In this document: piece by piece, positions 1 through 6,465 of the stretch
Layout of the letters: the number at the start of each line of letters is the position of its first letter
How positions within the stretch are numbered: position 1 is the first letter of the stretch
Source: Pseudomonadota bacterium
Lineage (GTDB): Bacteria > Pseudomonadota > Alphaproteobacteria > Rhizobiales > Rhizobiaceae
NCBI GenBank assembly: GCA_003242525.1
Contig: QGUU01000141.1
Span: forward strand, 1 to 6,577
DNA length: 6,577 nt
Direction of reading: 5' to 3'
The notes under the pieces: generated by a model
What the model saw: only the letters and a program-made list of their open reading frames with translations
The model's database searches: none
What the model was told of the DNA's origin: nothing
Program-made: the position numbers and the translations under genes

Positions 1-848
1 GTCTTGAACCGCTGAAACTCCTCGAAGGGGGACAGCCAGGGGTTCTGGTAGTTCAGGTGAACCACAAAGCCCACGGCCACCAGATTGTCTTCCAGATGGT
101 AGAGGAACGAGCCGCCCCCGGTCTTCATGTCGAGGGGCCAGCCGAAGGAATGCTGCACCAGGCCCGGTTTGTGATTCTCCGGCCTTACCTGCCAGAGTTC
201 CTTCAGACCGATGCCGAACTTGGGAGGTTCGCGGCCTTCGGAAAGGCCGTATTTGGCTATCAGCTTCTTGGCCAGCGAGCCGCGCGCGCCCTCGCCGATC
301 AGCACATATTTGCCCATCAGGGCCATGCCGGGCGCGTAATTGGGTCCGGGGGTACCGTCCTTTTGGAGCCCCATGTCGCCGGTGATGACGCCGGTGACCG
401 CGCCCTGGCCGTCAAAGACCAGGTCGACGGCGGCGAAGCCGGGATAGATCTCGACGCCGAGCGCTTCGGCCCTGCTCGCCAGCCAGCGGCAGACATTGCC
501 CAGGGAAACGATGTAATTGCCGTGATTGTTCATCAAGGGCGGCATCAGGAAATTGGGCAGGCGAACCGACCCGGCGGGGCCGAGCACCAGGAAGTGGTCC
601 GCGGTAACGGGCGTCTTGAAGGGATGGTCGCTGTCCTCGCGCCAGTCGGGCAGGAGCCGGTCAATGCCGATGGGGTCCACCACGGCGCCGGAAAGGATAT
701 GGGCGCCGACCTCCCCGCCCTTTTCCAGCACCACAACGGAGAGATCGGGATCAAGTTGTTTCAGCCGGATGGCCGCGGCAAGACCGGCAGGGCCGGCGCC
801 GACGATCACCACGTCGAACTCCATGCTTTCGCGCTCTACGTCGCTCAT
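1..848 (-). CDS. Electron-transfer flavoprotein:ubiquinone oxidoreductase (ETF-QO), N-terminal part, truncated by the window edge
   Basis: This flavoprotein takes electrons from reduced ETF, produced mainly by acyl-CoA and amino-acid dehydrogenases, and passes them to ubiquinone at the inner membrane. The visible 282 codons begin MSDVERESMEFDVVIVGAGP. The FAD-binding Rossmann motif GAGPAGL is at residues 17-23 and is followed by LEKGGEVGAHILSGAVVDP (about 41-59), which is characteristic of the family. Further on come GEGARGSL, KFGIGLKELWQV and GWPLDMKTGGGSF, all typical of ETF-QO. The family is about 550 residues long, so roughly the second half, including the 4Fe-4S ferredoxin-like domain, lies beyond position 1. 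The start at 848 is supported by GGAGGA at 853-858, four bases upstream. A second ATG at residue 9 has no comparable ribosome site. No frameshift or stop is visible in the part present. Identification is by recognised motifs and no search was run. Confidence 0.95.
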   Translation of the reverse strand, partial: MSDVERESMEFDVVIVGAGPAGLAAAIRLKQLDPDLSVVVLEKGGEVGAHILSGAVVDPIGIDRLLPDWREDSDHPFKTPVTADHFLVLGPAGSVRLPNFLMPPLMNNHGNYIVSLGNVCRWLASRAEALGVEIYPGFAAVDLVFDGQGAVTGVITGDMGLQKDGTPGPNYAPGMALMGKYVLIGEGARGSLAKKLIAKYGLSEGREPPKFGIGLKELWQVRPENHKPGLVQHSFGWPLDMKTGGGSFLYHLEDNLVAVGFVVHLNYQNPWLSPFEEFQRFK

Positions 849-1056
849 CTGTTCCTCCGCATTGGCCAGGCCTTACCGGGCATGTTGGTGGTCCCGCGCT
901 CCATAGCGCATCAATACGAGACGCGAAACCGCCAGAAGAGTGACAAAGCGACCCTTCTTCCTGTCATACCGGCATCGTTGCAGCCAGATCAGCACCGGGA
1001 ACCAACGCGCGCATTGAAAGCAGCTTTCGAAGAGCGTGTGGATCAGCCATACTTGC
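849..1056. other. Divergent intergenic spacer between ETF-QO and the secreted-protein gene
   Basis: This spacer of about 208 bp separates two divergent genes and should hold promoters for both, but I see no convincing -35/-10 pair. It contains a small perfect hairpin, GCGCT-ccat-AGCGC, at 896-909, which could be an operator but is short enough to be chance. A 62-codon minus-strand ORF (873-1058) fills most of the spacer. Its start overlaps the start of the divergent gene, and its Arg/Trp/Cys-rich composition makes it doubtful. It is discussed under findings. Confidence 0.4.
853..858 (-). promoter_or_regulatory. Ribosome binding site of the ETF-QO gene
   Basis: Read on the minus strand, this is GGAGGA followed by ACAG and then ATG. 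It is a strong Shine-Dalgarno sequence with a slightly short spacing of 4 bases, and it settles the start codon at 846-848. Confidence 0.7.
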
Positions 1057-1701
1057 ATGATGCGTGGTCCTGTCCATGCCGATCTCGTGGTCCAGAGCTT
1101 CCGCCTCGGATGCTGGCTTCTGCTTGCCCCGATACTCACCATGGCATCAGGTGGATTACATGCCGTCGCGGAAGAGCAGCATGGCGTATGGATAGCGGGC
1201 GCCTACTCCTTCTCCGACGAACTGGGAAGCTTTCGCATCACCGGCGTTTCCGGAAAGGGAACGCGTAGCGATCCCATCGTCGTCACCGAGGAATTCGAGT
1301 CGGCTTCGCCGACGGTGCTCACCATACGCACCGTCAAACCGATCAGCCCATTCGCGCCCACCGGGGAATATGCCAACGGCATCCTGCACATGCGTATGGA
1401 CGTGCTCAACAATAGCGGTCACGCCTGGACGGAATTCGAGTTCGAACTGCAGGAAATTCCCGAACAGCCGAGCGTCTTCGGCGACGGCCTGTCCTTCGAC
1501 CAGCGCAATGAGGACCCCGACAATATCGTGTCCAGCGCTTTCCGACGCTTCGACCGCGATTTCGAGCCGTACGACCGCCTGCTTTTCACCGATGGAACGG
1601 TGGATCCGCTGGCGACGGTGCGGTTCGAATTCCTGATCACCGATTTCACGCCGCGCTGGACGTTCTATCTGGTACAGGACCCGCGCATTCCTTCCAGCTG
1701 A
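1057..1701 (+). CDS. Secreted (periplasmic or exported) protein of unknown function
   Basis: I do not recognise a named family for this 214-residue product. The N terminus looks like a Sec signal peptide. A short basic region ending in FRLGCW is followed by the hydrophobic stretch WLLLAPILTMA (about 20-30) and an A-V-A cleavage site at residues 36-38, with the mature protein starting EEQHG. The mature part of about 176 residues is acidic, has no cysteine, and is rich in alternating hydrophobic/polar segments such as TVLTIRTV, WTEFEFELQEI, VRFEFLITDF and WTFYLVQ. This suggests a beta-sandwich. The NNSGHAWTEFEFEL segment resembles beta-strand repeats seen in other secreted domains, but that is only an impression. 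Start choice is uncertain: ATG 1057, ATG 1060 and an upstream GTG 1036 are in frame, and none has a strong ribosome site. The ATG at 1141 would remove the signal peptide and is unlikely. The gene ends 37 bp before the glycosylase gene on the same strand, so co-transcription is possible. Confidence 0.75.
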   Translation: MMRGPVHADLVVQSFRLGCWLLLAPILTMASGGLHAVAEEQHGVWIAGAYSFSDELGSFRITGVSGKGTRSDPIVVTEEFESASPTVLTIRTVKPISPFAPTGEYANGILHMRMDVLNNSGHAWTEFEFELQEIPEQPSVFGDGLSFDQRNEDPDNIVSSAFRRFDRDFEPYDRLLFTDGTVDPLATVRFEFLITDFTPRWTFYLVQDPRIPSS

Positions 1702-1738
1702 TCTTGCCAATCGCCCCGCTACGAACGATTGTGCGGCC

Positions 1739-2587
1739 ATGACCCCTTCCTCCTCCAGCCGTCCCCTTGATCTGCGGGAACTGCTTGCGTTTTATGCCGA
1801 TGCCGGCGTGGACGAGGCGCTTACCGAAGAGCCGGTGAACCGCTTCGCGCAAGCGGAAGGACGGGCCGCGCCGACCAGACCCGCCGAGTTGCCCGCAGGG
1901 GCCGAAACCGGGCGCCGCCCCTCGCCCGACGCAGGTAGCCGGGCTGCGCCTGCGCAAGCCATGGCGGTGCCGGACCAGGCACAGGCTGCAGCGGCGCGCG
2001 ACCTGGCTCGCAACGCTACGACACTGAATGAATTGCGCGAAGCGCTCGCATCCTTCGACGGCTGCAACCTTCGCCTCACCGCCAAGAATCTCGTCTTCGC
2101 GGACGGCAACCCGGAAGCGGAACTCATGCTGGTTGGTGAAGCGCCGGGCCGCGATGAGGACCTGCAGGGGTTGCCGTTCGTCGGCCGCTCGGGGCAATTG
2201 CTGGACCGGATGCTGGCCGCCATCGGGCTCGACCGAAGCCGCGCCTACATAGCCAATGTCATTCCATGGCGACCGCCGGGCAACCGCACGCCGACGCCGC
2301 ATGAAACCGAAATCTGCCGTCCCTTCATCGAGCGCCAGATCGAACTGGTAAATCCGAAGGTCCTGATATGTCTGGGCGGCCCCTCGGCCAAGACGTTGCT
2401 CCACACGACCGAAGGCATTCTGCGGCTGCGCGGCAACTGGCGCGAGCACGTCACGGCATCGGGCACCGCCATACCCGCCATGCCGACGCTGCATCCGGCC
2501 TATCTGCTGCGAACGCCGGCGCACAAGCGCCTGGCGTGGCGAGACTTTCTTGAAGTGAAGATCAAACTGCGCAGCCTTCAGGCATAA
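1739..2587 (+). CDS. Uracil-DNA glycosylase, family-4-like, with altered Fe-S ligand positions
   Basis: The product should remove uracil from DNA to start base-excision repair in the cytoplasm. In the 282 residues, the catalytic fold begins near residue 95. Motif 1 is GEAPGRDED at 133-141, followed by [32 protein letters not shown] lies at 173-186 and the histidine motif HPAYLLR at 252-258. These place it in the family 4 type ('phage SPO1 DNA polymerase-related') group. Classical family 4 enzymes hold a 4Fe-4S cluster with four cysteines. Here the second and fourth are present (C109, C193), but the first aligns with F106 and the third with W177. Residues of about 37-90 form an Ala/Pro/Gly-rich, probably disordered linker after a short N-terminal helix ([19 protein letters not shown]). 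ATG 1739 has no clear Shine-Dalgarno. The TAA is 24 bp from the end of the convergent transporter gene. From memory, the W variant is common in related rhizobia, and a divergent uracil-DNA glycosylase class has been described from Bradyrhizobium. Whether this protein belongs to that class was not tested. Confidence 0.9.
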   Translation: MTPSSSSRPLDLRELLAFYADAGVDEALTEEPVNRFAQAEGRAAPTRPAELPAGAETGRRPSPDAGSRAAPAQAMAVPDQAQAAAARDLARNATTLNELREALASFDGCNLRLTAKNLVFADGNPEAELMLVGEAPGRDEDLQGLPFVGRSGQLLDRMLAAIGLDRSRAYIANVIPWRPPGNRTPTPHETEICRPFIERQIELVNPKVLICLGGPSAKTLLHTTEGILRLRGNWREHVTASGTAIPAMPTLHPAYLLRTPAHKRLAWRDFLEVKIKLRSLQA

Positions 2588-2611
2588 GCGCCTTCACTAC
2601 AGTCATCCATA

Positions 2612-3559
2612 TCAGCCTGGGGGAACAAGCTTGCGCGCCGCGCCACGCGCCAAGCCAAGCTGCCGTTCGCGCCAGATGATGAAAATGCCCGCCCCCACTA
2701 CGATCGCCCCGCCGATCAGCATGTGGACCGTGGGCACATCGCCGAAAGCCAGATAACCTACGACGATCGCCAGGATCATCGACGTGTATTCGAAGGGCGC
2801 GACGGTGGAAACCTCGGCATGGCGGTAGGCCGACGTCATGAAGATCTGCCCTATGCCGCCGCAGAAGCCCGCGCTCACCAGCAGCAGCGTTTGCTGCCAT
2901 GTGAGCGCCTGCCACCCCAACGGCACCGTGAGAAGGGCGACAGCGCTCGCCACCAGCGAAAACCAAAGCACGATTGTGGCCGTCTTCTCGCTGTGGACGA
3001 GACTGCGGACCAAAATGGCGGCGACTGCCGAGCAACCTGCTCCGCCAAAGGCGGCAAGCACGCCCAGCACTTCCTGGTCATTGAAGCCCGTGCCGGAGGT
3101 CAAGAGGGTCAGTTCCGGCCAGGAGATGATGACGACGCCCGCGAGTCCGACAACCACTGCGCTCCAGCGATATATGCGAATCGGCTCGCCCAGGAACAGG
3201 GAACTGAAAACGACGACCAGCAAAGGCTGCGCGTAATTGAGCGTGATCGCGTCGGGCAGCGGCAGGCGGGTCAGGGCGAAAAAGGTCAGGCCCATCGAGC
3301 AGACCCCTACCACTCCCCGCGCGATATGCCCCAACGGACGCGCCGTAGTGAAGGCGGTGCGCAGTTCCTTTCTGAAGCCAAGAAAGAAAAGTATCGGGAA
3401 AACCGCAAAGAAGGAGCGGAAGAACACGATTTGTCCCGCAGGCAGGGTACCCGTCGCCTTGATGAGCGATGACATGGTCACGAAGATCGCTACTGAAAGC
3501 ACCTTGAGCGCAATCGCCGTCAGCGCTCCCCGCGCGCCGGGGGCATCGGAACCTGTCAC
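2612..3559 (-). CDS. DMT superfamily (EamA/RhaT-type) inner-membrane transporter
   Basis: This is a 315-residue integral membrane protein with two EamA repeats (about 12-146 and 165-296) and ten predicted helices, at roughly 12-33, 41-61, 77-97, 102-122, 131-148, 163-185, 193-213, 222-243, 252-272 and 278-296. The conserved repeat ends are QPLLVVVFSSLFLGEPI in the first half and APFEYTSMILAIVVGYLAF in the second, which is the hallmark of the drug/metabolite transporter fold. The layout resembles the rickettsial S-adenosylmethionine importer and other metabolite carriers. The substrate cannot be read from the sequence. The start is GTG at 3557-3559: an in-frame TAA lies two codons upstream and the next ATG (residue 29) would cut helix 1. 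The GTG overlaps the TGA of a 46-codon ORF as GTGA, which suggests translational coupling. AGGAAAG is the nearest ribosome-like site, about 10 bases upstream. The gene converges with the glycosylase gene. Confidence 0.92.
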   Translation of the reverse strand: MTGSDAPGARGALTAIALKVLSVAIFVTMSSLIKATGTLPAGQIVFFRSFFAVFPILFFLGFRKELRTAFTTARPLGHIARGVVGVCSMGLTFFALTRLPLPDAITLNYAQPLLVVVFSSLFLGEPIRIYRWSAVVVGLAGVVIISWPELTLLTSGTGFNDQEVLGVLAAFGGAGCSAVAAILVRSLVHSEKTATIVLWFSLVASAVALLTVPLGWQALTWQQTLLLVSAGFCGGIGQIFMTSAYRHAEVSTVAPFEYTSMILAIVVGYLAFGDVPTVHMLIGGAIVVGAGIFIIWRERQLGLARGAARKLVPPG

Positions 3560-3696
3560 TTTTTACTGGCTTTCCTGATCTCGGCCCGAATATGCGCCGG
3601 GGCGGACTGCACTTCGGCATGGCGGATGCGGCAAGCGCGATCAGCTACCCGCAGCACAAACGCGCCGATCCCGAAATTCGGCGTGGCAACCGTCAT
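3556..3696 (-). CDS. Small basic hypothetical protein (46 aa) coupled to the transporter gene
   Basis: This short ORF begins MTVATPNFGIGAF and ends IRKASKK. It is supported by TTGAGG at 3702-3707, five bases before its ATG, the best ribosome site near the transporter gene. Its TGA overlaps the transporter GTG start in the arrangement GTGA. Third-position GC is about 70% (32 of 46 codons), in line with real genes here. The product is basic (nine Arg/Lys against three Asp/Glu), has one cysteine and no membrane segment, and I recognise no family. It could be a genuine small protein, or a leader ORF whose translation delivers ribosomes to the weak GTG start of the transporter. A chance ORF cannot be excluded at this length. 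Confidence 0.45.
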   Translation of the reverse strand: MTVATPNFGIGAFVLRVADRACRIRHAEVQSAPAHIRAEIRKASKK

Positions 3697-3701
3697 GAAA
3701 A

Positions 3702-3707
3702 CCTCAA
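3702..3707 (-). promoter_or_regulatory. Shine-Dalgarno of the 46-codon ORF
   Basis: On the minus strand this reads TTGAGG, then TTTTC, then ATG. The five-base spacing and purine core fit a functional ribosome site. It is clearly better than anything in front of the transporter GTG, so translation of the pair probably begins here. Confidence 0.5.
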
Positions 3708-3736
3708 GATGACGCAGGGGATCCGGCCCACAGGCT

Positions 3737-3760
3737 GGCCGCAGTGTTATCAGGCCGCAG
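3737..3760. repeat. Pair of 8-bp direct repeats, possible operator half-sites
   Basis: GGCCGCAG occurs at 3737-3744 and again at 3753-3760. The starts are 16 bp apart, about one and a half helical turns. A second pair of 7-bp repeats (GGGCCAA at 3779-3785 and 3794-3800, 15 bp apart) lies nearby. Similar spacing in both pairs within a divergent promoter region could reflect regulator binding, but GC-rich words this short recur by chance. Confidence 0.3.
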
Positions 3761-3819
3761 CTTAGTGTAAAGAGCGCCGGGCCAAACTTTTATGGGCCAA
3801 CGAAAGGGCGGATAGCGGA

Positions 3820-6465
3820 ATGCGAACAGACACCGGACAGGTCATCAGGCTGGAGGACTATCGCCCCAGCGATTACCTCATTCCGCGCGTCAATCTTGCC
3901 TTTCGCCTTTCGCCGGAATCGACCCTGGTGAAAGCCGTCCTGACGGTGGAACGGCGGGAAGGCACGGCCCTGACGGTACCGCTCGTCCTCGACGGTGACG
4001 GATTGTCGCTTCGCCGGCTGGCCCTGGACGGCAAGGAGCTTGACCAGGCTGCCTACGACGCCACGCCCGACCGGTTGACGATCCATGTGCCACCGGTTGC
4101 GAGGCAGTTCGAGCTCGAAATCGAAACGGAGGTGAACGCTGCCGCAAACCAGGCATTGATGGGGCTTTACCGCTCCGGCGGAGTCTATTGCACCCAATGC
4201 GAGGCCGAGGGTTTCCGGCGCATCACCTATTTCCTCGATCGCCCTGACATATTGTCGGTCTACACGGTTCGGATCGAGGCGCGGCGCGTCGAGGCGCCAT
4301 TGCTTCTTTCGAACGGCAACCCCGTCGAGAGCGGCGACCTGGCCAATGGCTGGCACTTTGCCGTCTGGCACGACCCCTTTCCCAAACCGTCCTACCTGTT
4401 CGCCCTGGTTGCCGGCGATCTCGGCAAGTTGTCGGACCAGTTCACCACCATGAGCGGACGCAGCGTAGACCTCGCCATATATGTCGAACATGGCAAGGAG
4501 CCGCTCGCGGCCTACGCGATGGATGCGCTGAAGCGTGCCATGGCCTGGGATGAAAAGGTCTTCGGACGAGAGTACGACCTCGACGTGTTCAACATTGTCG
4601 CCGTGTCCGATTTCAATATGGGCGCGATGGAGAACAAGGGCCTGAACATCTTCAACGACAAATATGTGCTGGCCGACCGGGAAACTGCGACTGACGCGGA
4701 TTTCGCCAATATCGAAGCCATCATCGCGCACGAATACTTTCACAATTGGACAGGCAATAGAATCACTTGCCGCGACTGGTTCCAGCTCTGCCTGAAGGAG
4801 GGACTGACAGTTTTTCGCGACCATGAATTTTCTGCCGACCAGCGCTCGCGCCCTGTCAAGCGTATCTGGGAGGTACGCACGCTCAAGTCGCTGCAGTTCC
4901 CCGAAGACCAAGGGCCGCTGGCTCATCCCGTGCGGCCGAGGCGCTACCGCGAGATCAATAATTTCTACACGGCAACCGTCTACGAAAAGGGATCGGAAGT
5001 GGTGCGCATGATCCGCACCATTCTCGGCGTGAAGAAGTTCCGCGCCGGCATGGACCTCTACTTCGAGCGACATGACGGCGAGGCGGCGACCATCGAGGAT
5101 TTCCTGAAAGCCTTCGAGGATGTTTCCGGGCAGGATCTCTCGCAGTTCGCCCTCTGGTATAATCAGGCCGGCACGCCACATGTTGCCGTGACGTCTCGCT
5201 ATGATCAGGCCGAACGGAAGTTCATCCTGGACATTGTGCAGTCCCTCCCCCCGACCCCGTCGGAGAGCCGCAAGCGGCTGATGCACATACCGCTCGCCTT
5301 CGGCCTTGTCGGCCCGGACGGGAAAGACATGGAAGCCACCGCTGTGGAAGGCGCCACAGTCGAACATGGCGTAATCCATATTCGCAAGCGGAAGCATAGG
5401 GTGACGTTCTCGGGCATCGCTGCACGTCCCGTCCTGTCGTTCAACCGCGGTTTTTCCGCGCCCGTCAACCTGTCGGTGGAACAGAAACCTGATGATCTGT
5501 TCTTTCTGGCCCTCCATGACAGCGACCTGTTCTGCCGCTGGCAGGCTGCCAACATGCTGTTTACCGGGGCGCTGATCGCGGCATACAGGACGCTGCGCGG
5601 CGGCGCTCGACCGGAATTCGAGGCACGCCTGGCTGAACTCGCGGAACACATGGCAGGCGACGCAACGCTCGAACCCGCTTTCCGGGCACTTGCACTTACC
5701 CTCCCCTCGGAGGCTGACATGGCGCGGGAACTCGGTAGCGATATCGACCCCGATGCGATCCTTGCCGCCCGTGTGGCGCTGGCGCGGGAAATAGCGTCGG
5801 CCAACCAGAAGCATTTCCGGCAACTCTATGACGATTTGGCCGACGGTGGCGATTTCAGCCCAGATGCGGCAAGCGCAGGGCGACGCGCCCTGCGTATTGC
5901 CCTGCTCGACCATCTGGTGGTGCTGCCGGAGGGCGCCGGACTGGCGGCTTCGCACTTCCACAGCGCTACCAACATGACGGACCGAGCAGCCTCGCTTTCC
6001 GCGCTGCTCCGGCACCATGACGGCTCGCCCGAGGCAGATGCCGCACTCGATGCTTTCGAGAAACGCCATTCGGGCCACGCCTTGGCAATGGACAAATGGT
6101 TCCAGATCCAGGCAGCCGCACCCGGCCCTCGGGCAGTCGAGAGGGTAAAGGCGCTCACCGGCCATCCGGCCTTTTCGATAACCAACCCAAATCGTGTACG
6201 TGCCCTGATCGGTACGCTGGCCAACGCCAACCAGACAGGTTTTCATTCTGCCAATGGCGAAGGCTATCGATTTGTCGCGGCGACCATCACGGACATAGAC
6301 AGGCGCAATCCGCAGCTGGCCGCACGGCTTGCTACGGCATTCCGTTCGTGGCGCTCTCTGGAGCCGGGGCGGCAGGCGCATGCGCGCCATGCACTGCTGT
6401 CCATGAAGGACGCCGGCAACGTCTCGATCGATCTCAGCGACATAGTCGAGCGAACGCTCGCTTGA
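3820..6465 (+). CDS. pepN: Aminopeptidase N (M1 family zinc metallopeptidase)
   Basis: This cytoplasmic zinc exopeptidase removes N-terminal amino acids from peptides in the last steps of protein turnover. The 881 residues are close to the 870 of E. coli PepN and its key residues are all present at a constant offset of seven. They are QCEAEGFRR with E128 (substrate amino-terminus binding, E. coli E121), M267 next to GAMEN at 268-272, HEYFH at 304-308 (zinc ligands H304 and H308, catalytic E305), third zinc ligand E327 in LCLKEGL, and the transition-state tyrosine Y388 in TVYEKG. Domain order is an N-terminal beta domain (to about 200), the thermolysin-like catalytic domain (about 205-450), a small Ig-like domain (about 455-555) and a C-terminal helical domain to the end. 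ATG 3820 gives the usual N terminus of the family. GGCGGA is seven bases upstream. The gene stands alone, divergent from the transporter unit. No damage is visible. Confidence 0.97.
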   Translation: MRTDTGQVIRLEDYRPSDYLIPRVNLAFRLSPESTLVKAVLTVERREGTALTVPLVLDGDGLSLRRLALDGKELDQAAYDATPDRLTIHVPPVARQFELEIETEVNAAANQALMGLYRSGGVYCTQCEAEGFRRITYFLDRPDILSVYTVRIEARRVEAPLLLSNGNPVESGDLANGWHFAVWHDPFPKPSYLFALVAGDLGKLSDQFTTMSGRSVDLAIYVEHGKEPLAAYAMDALKRAMAWDEKVFGREYDLDVFNIVAVSDFNMGAMENKGLNIFNDKYVLADRETATDADFANIEAIIAHEYFHNWTGNRITCRDWFQLCLKEGLTVFRDHEFSADQRSRPVKRIWEVRTLKSLQFPEDQGPLAHPVRPRRYREINNFYTATVYEKGSEVVRMIRTILGVKKFRAGMDLYFERHDGEAATIEDFLKAFEDVSGQDLSQFALWYNQAGTPHVAVTSRYDQAERKFILDIVQSLPPTPSESRKRLMHIPLAFGLVGPDGKDMEATAVEGATVEHGVIHIRKRKHRVTFSGIAARPVLSFNRGFSAPVNLSVEQKPDDLFFLALHDSDLFCRWQAANMLFTGALIAAYRTLRGGARPEFEARLAELAEHMAGDATLEPAFRALALTLPSEADMARELGSDIDPDAILAARVALAREIASANQKHFRQLYDDLADGGDFSPDAASAGRRALRIALLDHLVVLPEGAGLAASHFHSATNMTDRAASLSALLRHHDGSPEADAALDAFEKRHSGHALAMDKWFQIQAAAPGPRAVERVKALTGHPAFSITNPNRVRALIGTLANANQTGFHSANGEGYRFVAATITDIDRRNPQLAARLATAFRSWRSLEPGRQAHARHALLSMKDAGNVSIDLSDIVERTLA

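Larger units (their letters stand above)
3697..3819. promoter_or_regulatory. Divergent promoter region between the transporter unit and pepN
   Basis: These 123 bp must carry promoters for the minus-strand small ORF/transporter pair and for plus-strand pepN. No consensus -35/-10 pair stands out. TTTTAT at 3788-3793 is a possible -10 element for pepN, without a good -35 partner. Two short tandem-spaced direct repeats are present: GGCCGCAG at 3737-3744 and 3753-3760, and GGGCCAA at 3779-3785 and 3794-3800. The weak purine site GGCGGA (3807-3812) lies seven bases before the pepN ATG. The region is assigned as regulatory from gene layout, not from a recognised box. Confidence 0.4.

Noticed and set aside
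896..909. Hairpin GCGCT-ccat-AGCGC upstream of ETF-QO as an operator or terminator
   Set aside because: Five-base arms in GC-rich DNA are common by chance, there is no T-run, and no known operator is matched.
57..1268. 403-codon plus-strand ORF across the first gene and spacer
   Set aside because: It is the in-register shadow of ETF-QO, runs on through the spacer and part of the secreted-protein gene in another frame, and has no recognisable motif.
1646..2524. 292-codon minus-strand ORF opposite the glycosylase
   Set aside because: It is an in-register shadow. The plus strand encodes clear uracil-DNA glycosylase motifs, and the Arg-rich antisense product resembles no family.
3078..3620. 180-codon minus-strand ORF overlapping the transporter start
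   Set aside because: It lies out of frame with the ten-helix transporter and the 46-codon ORF, has a Pro/Arg/Gly-rich composition and no motif.
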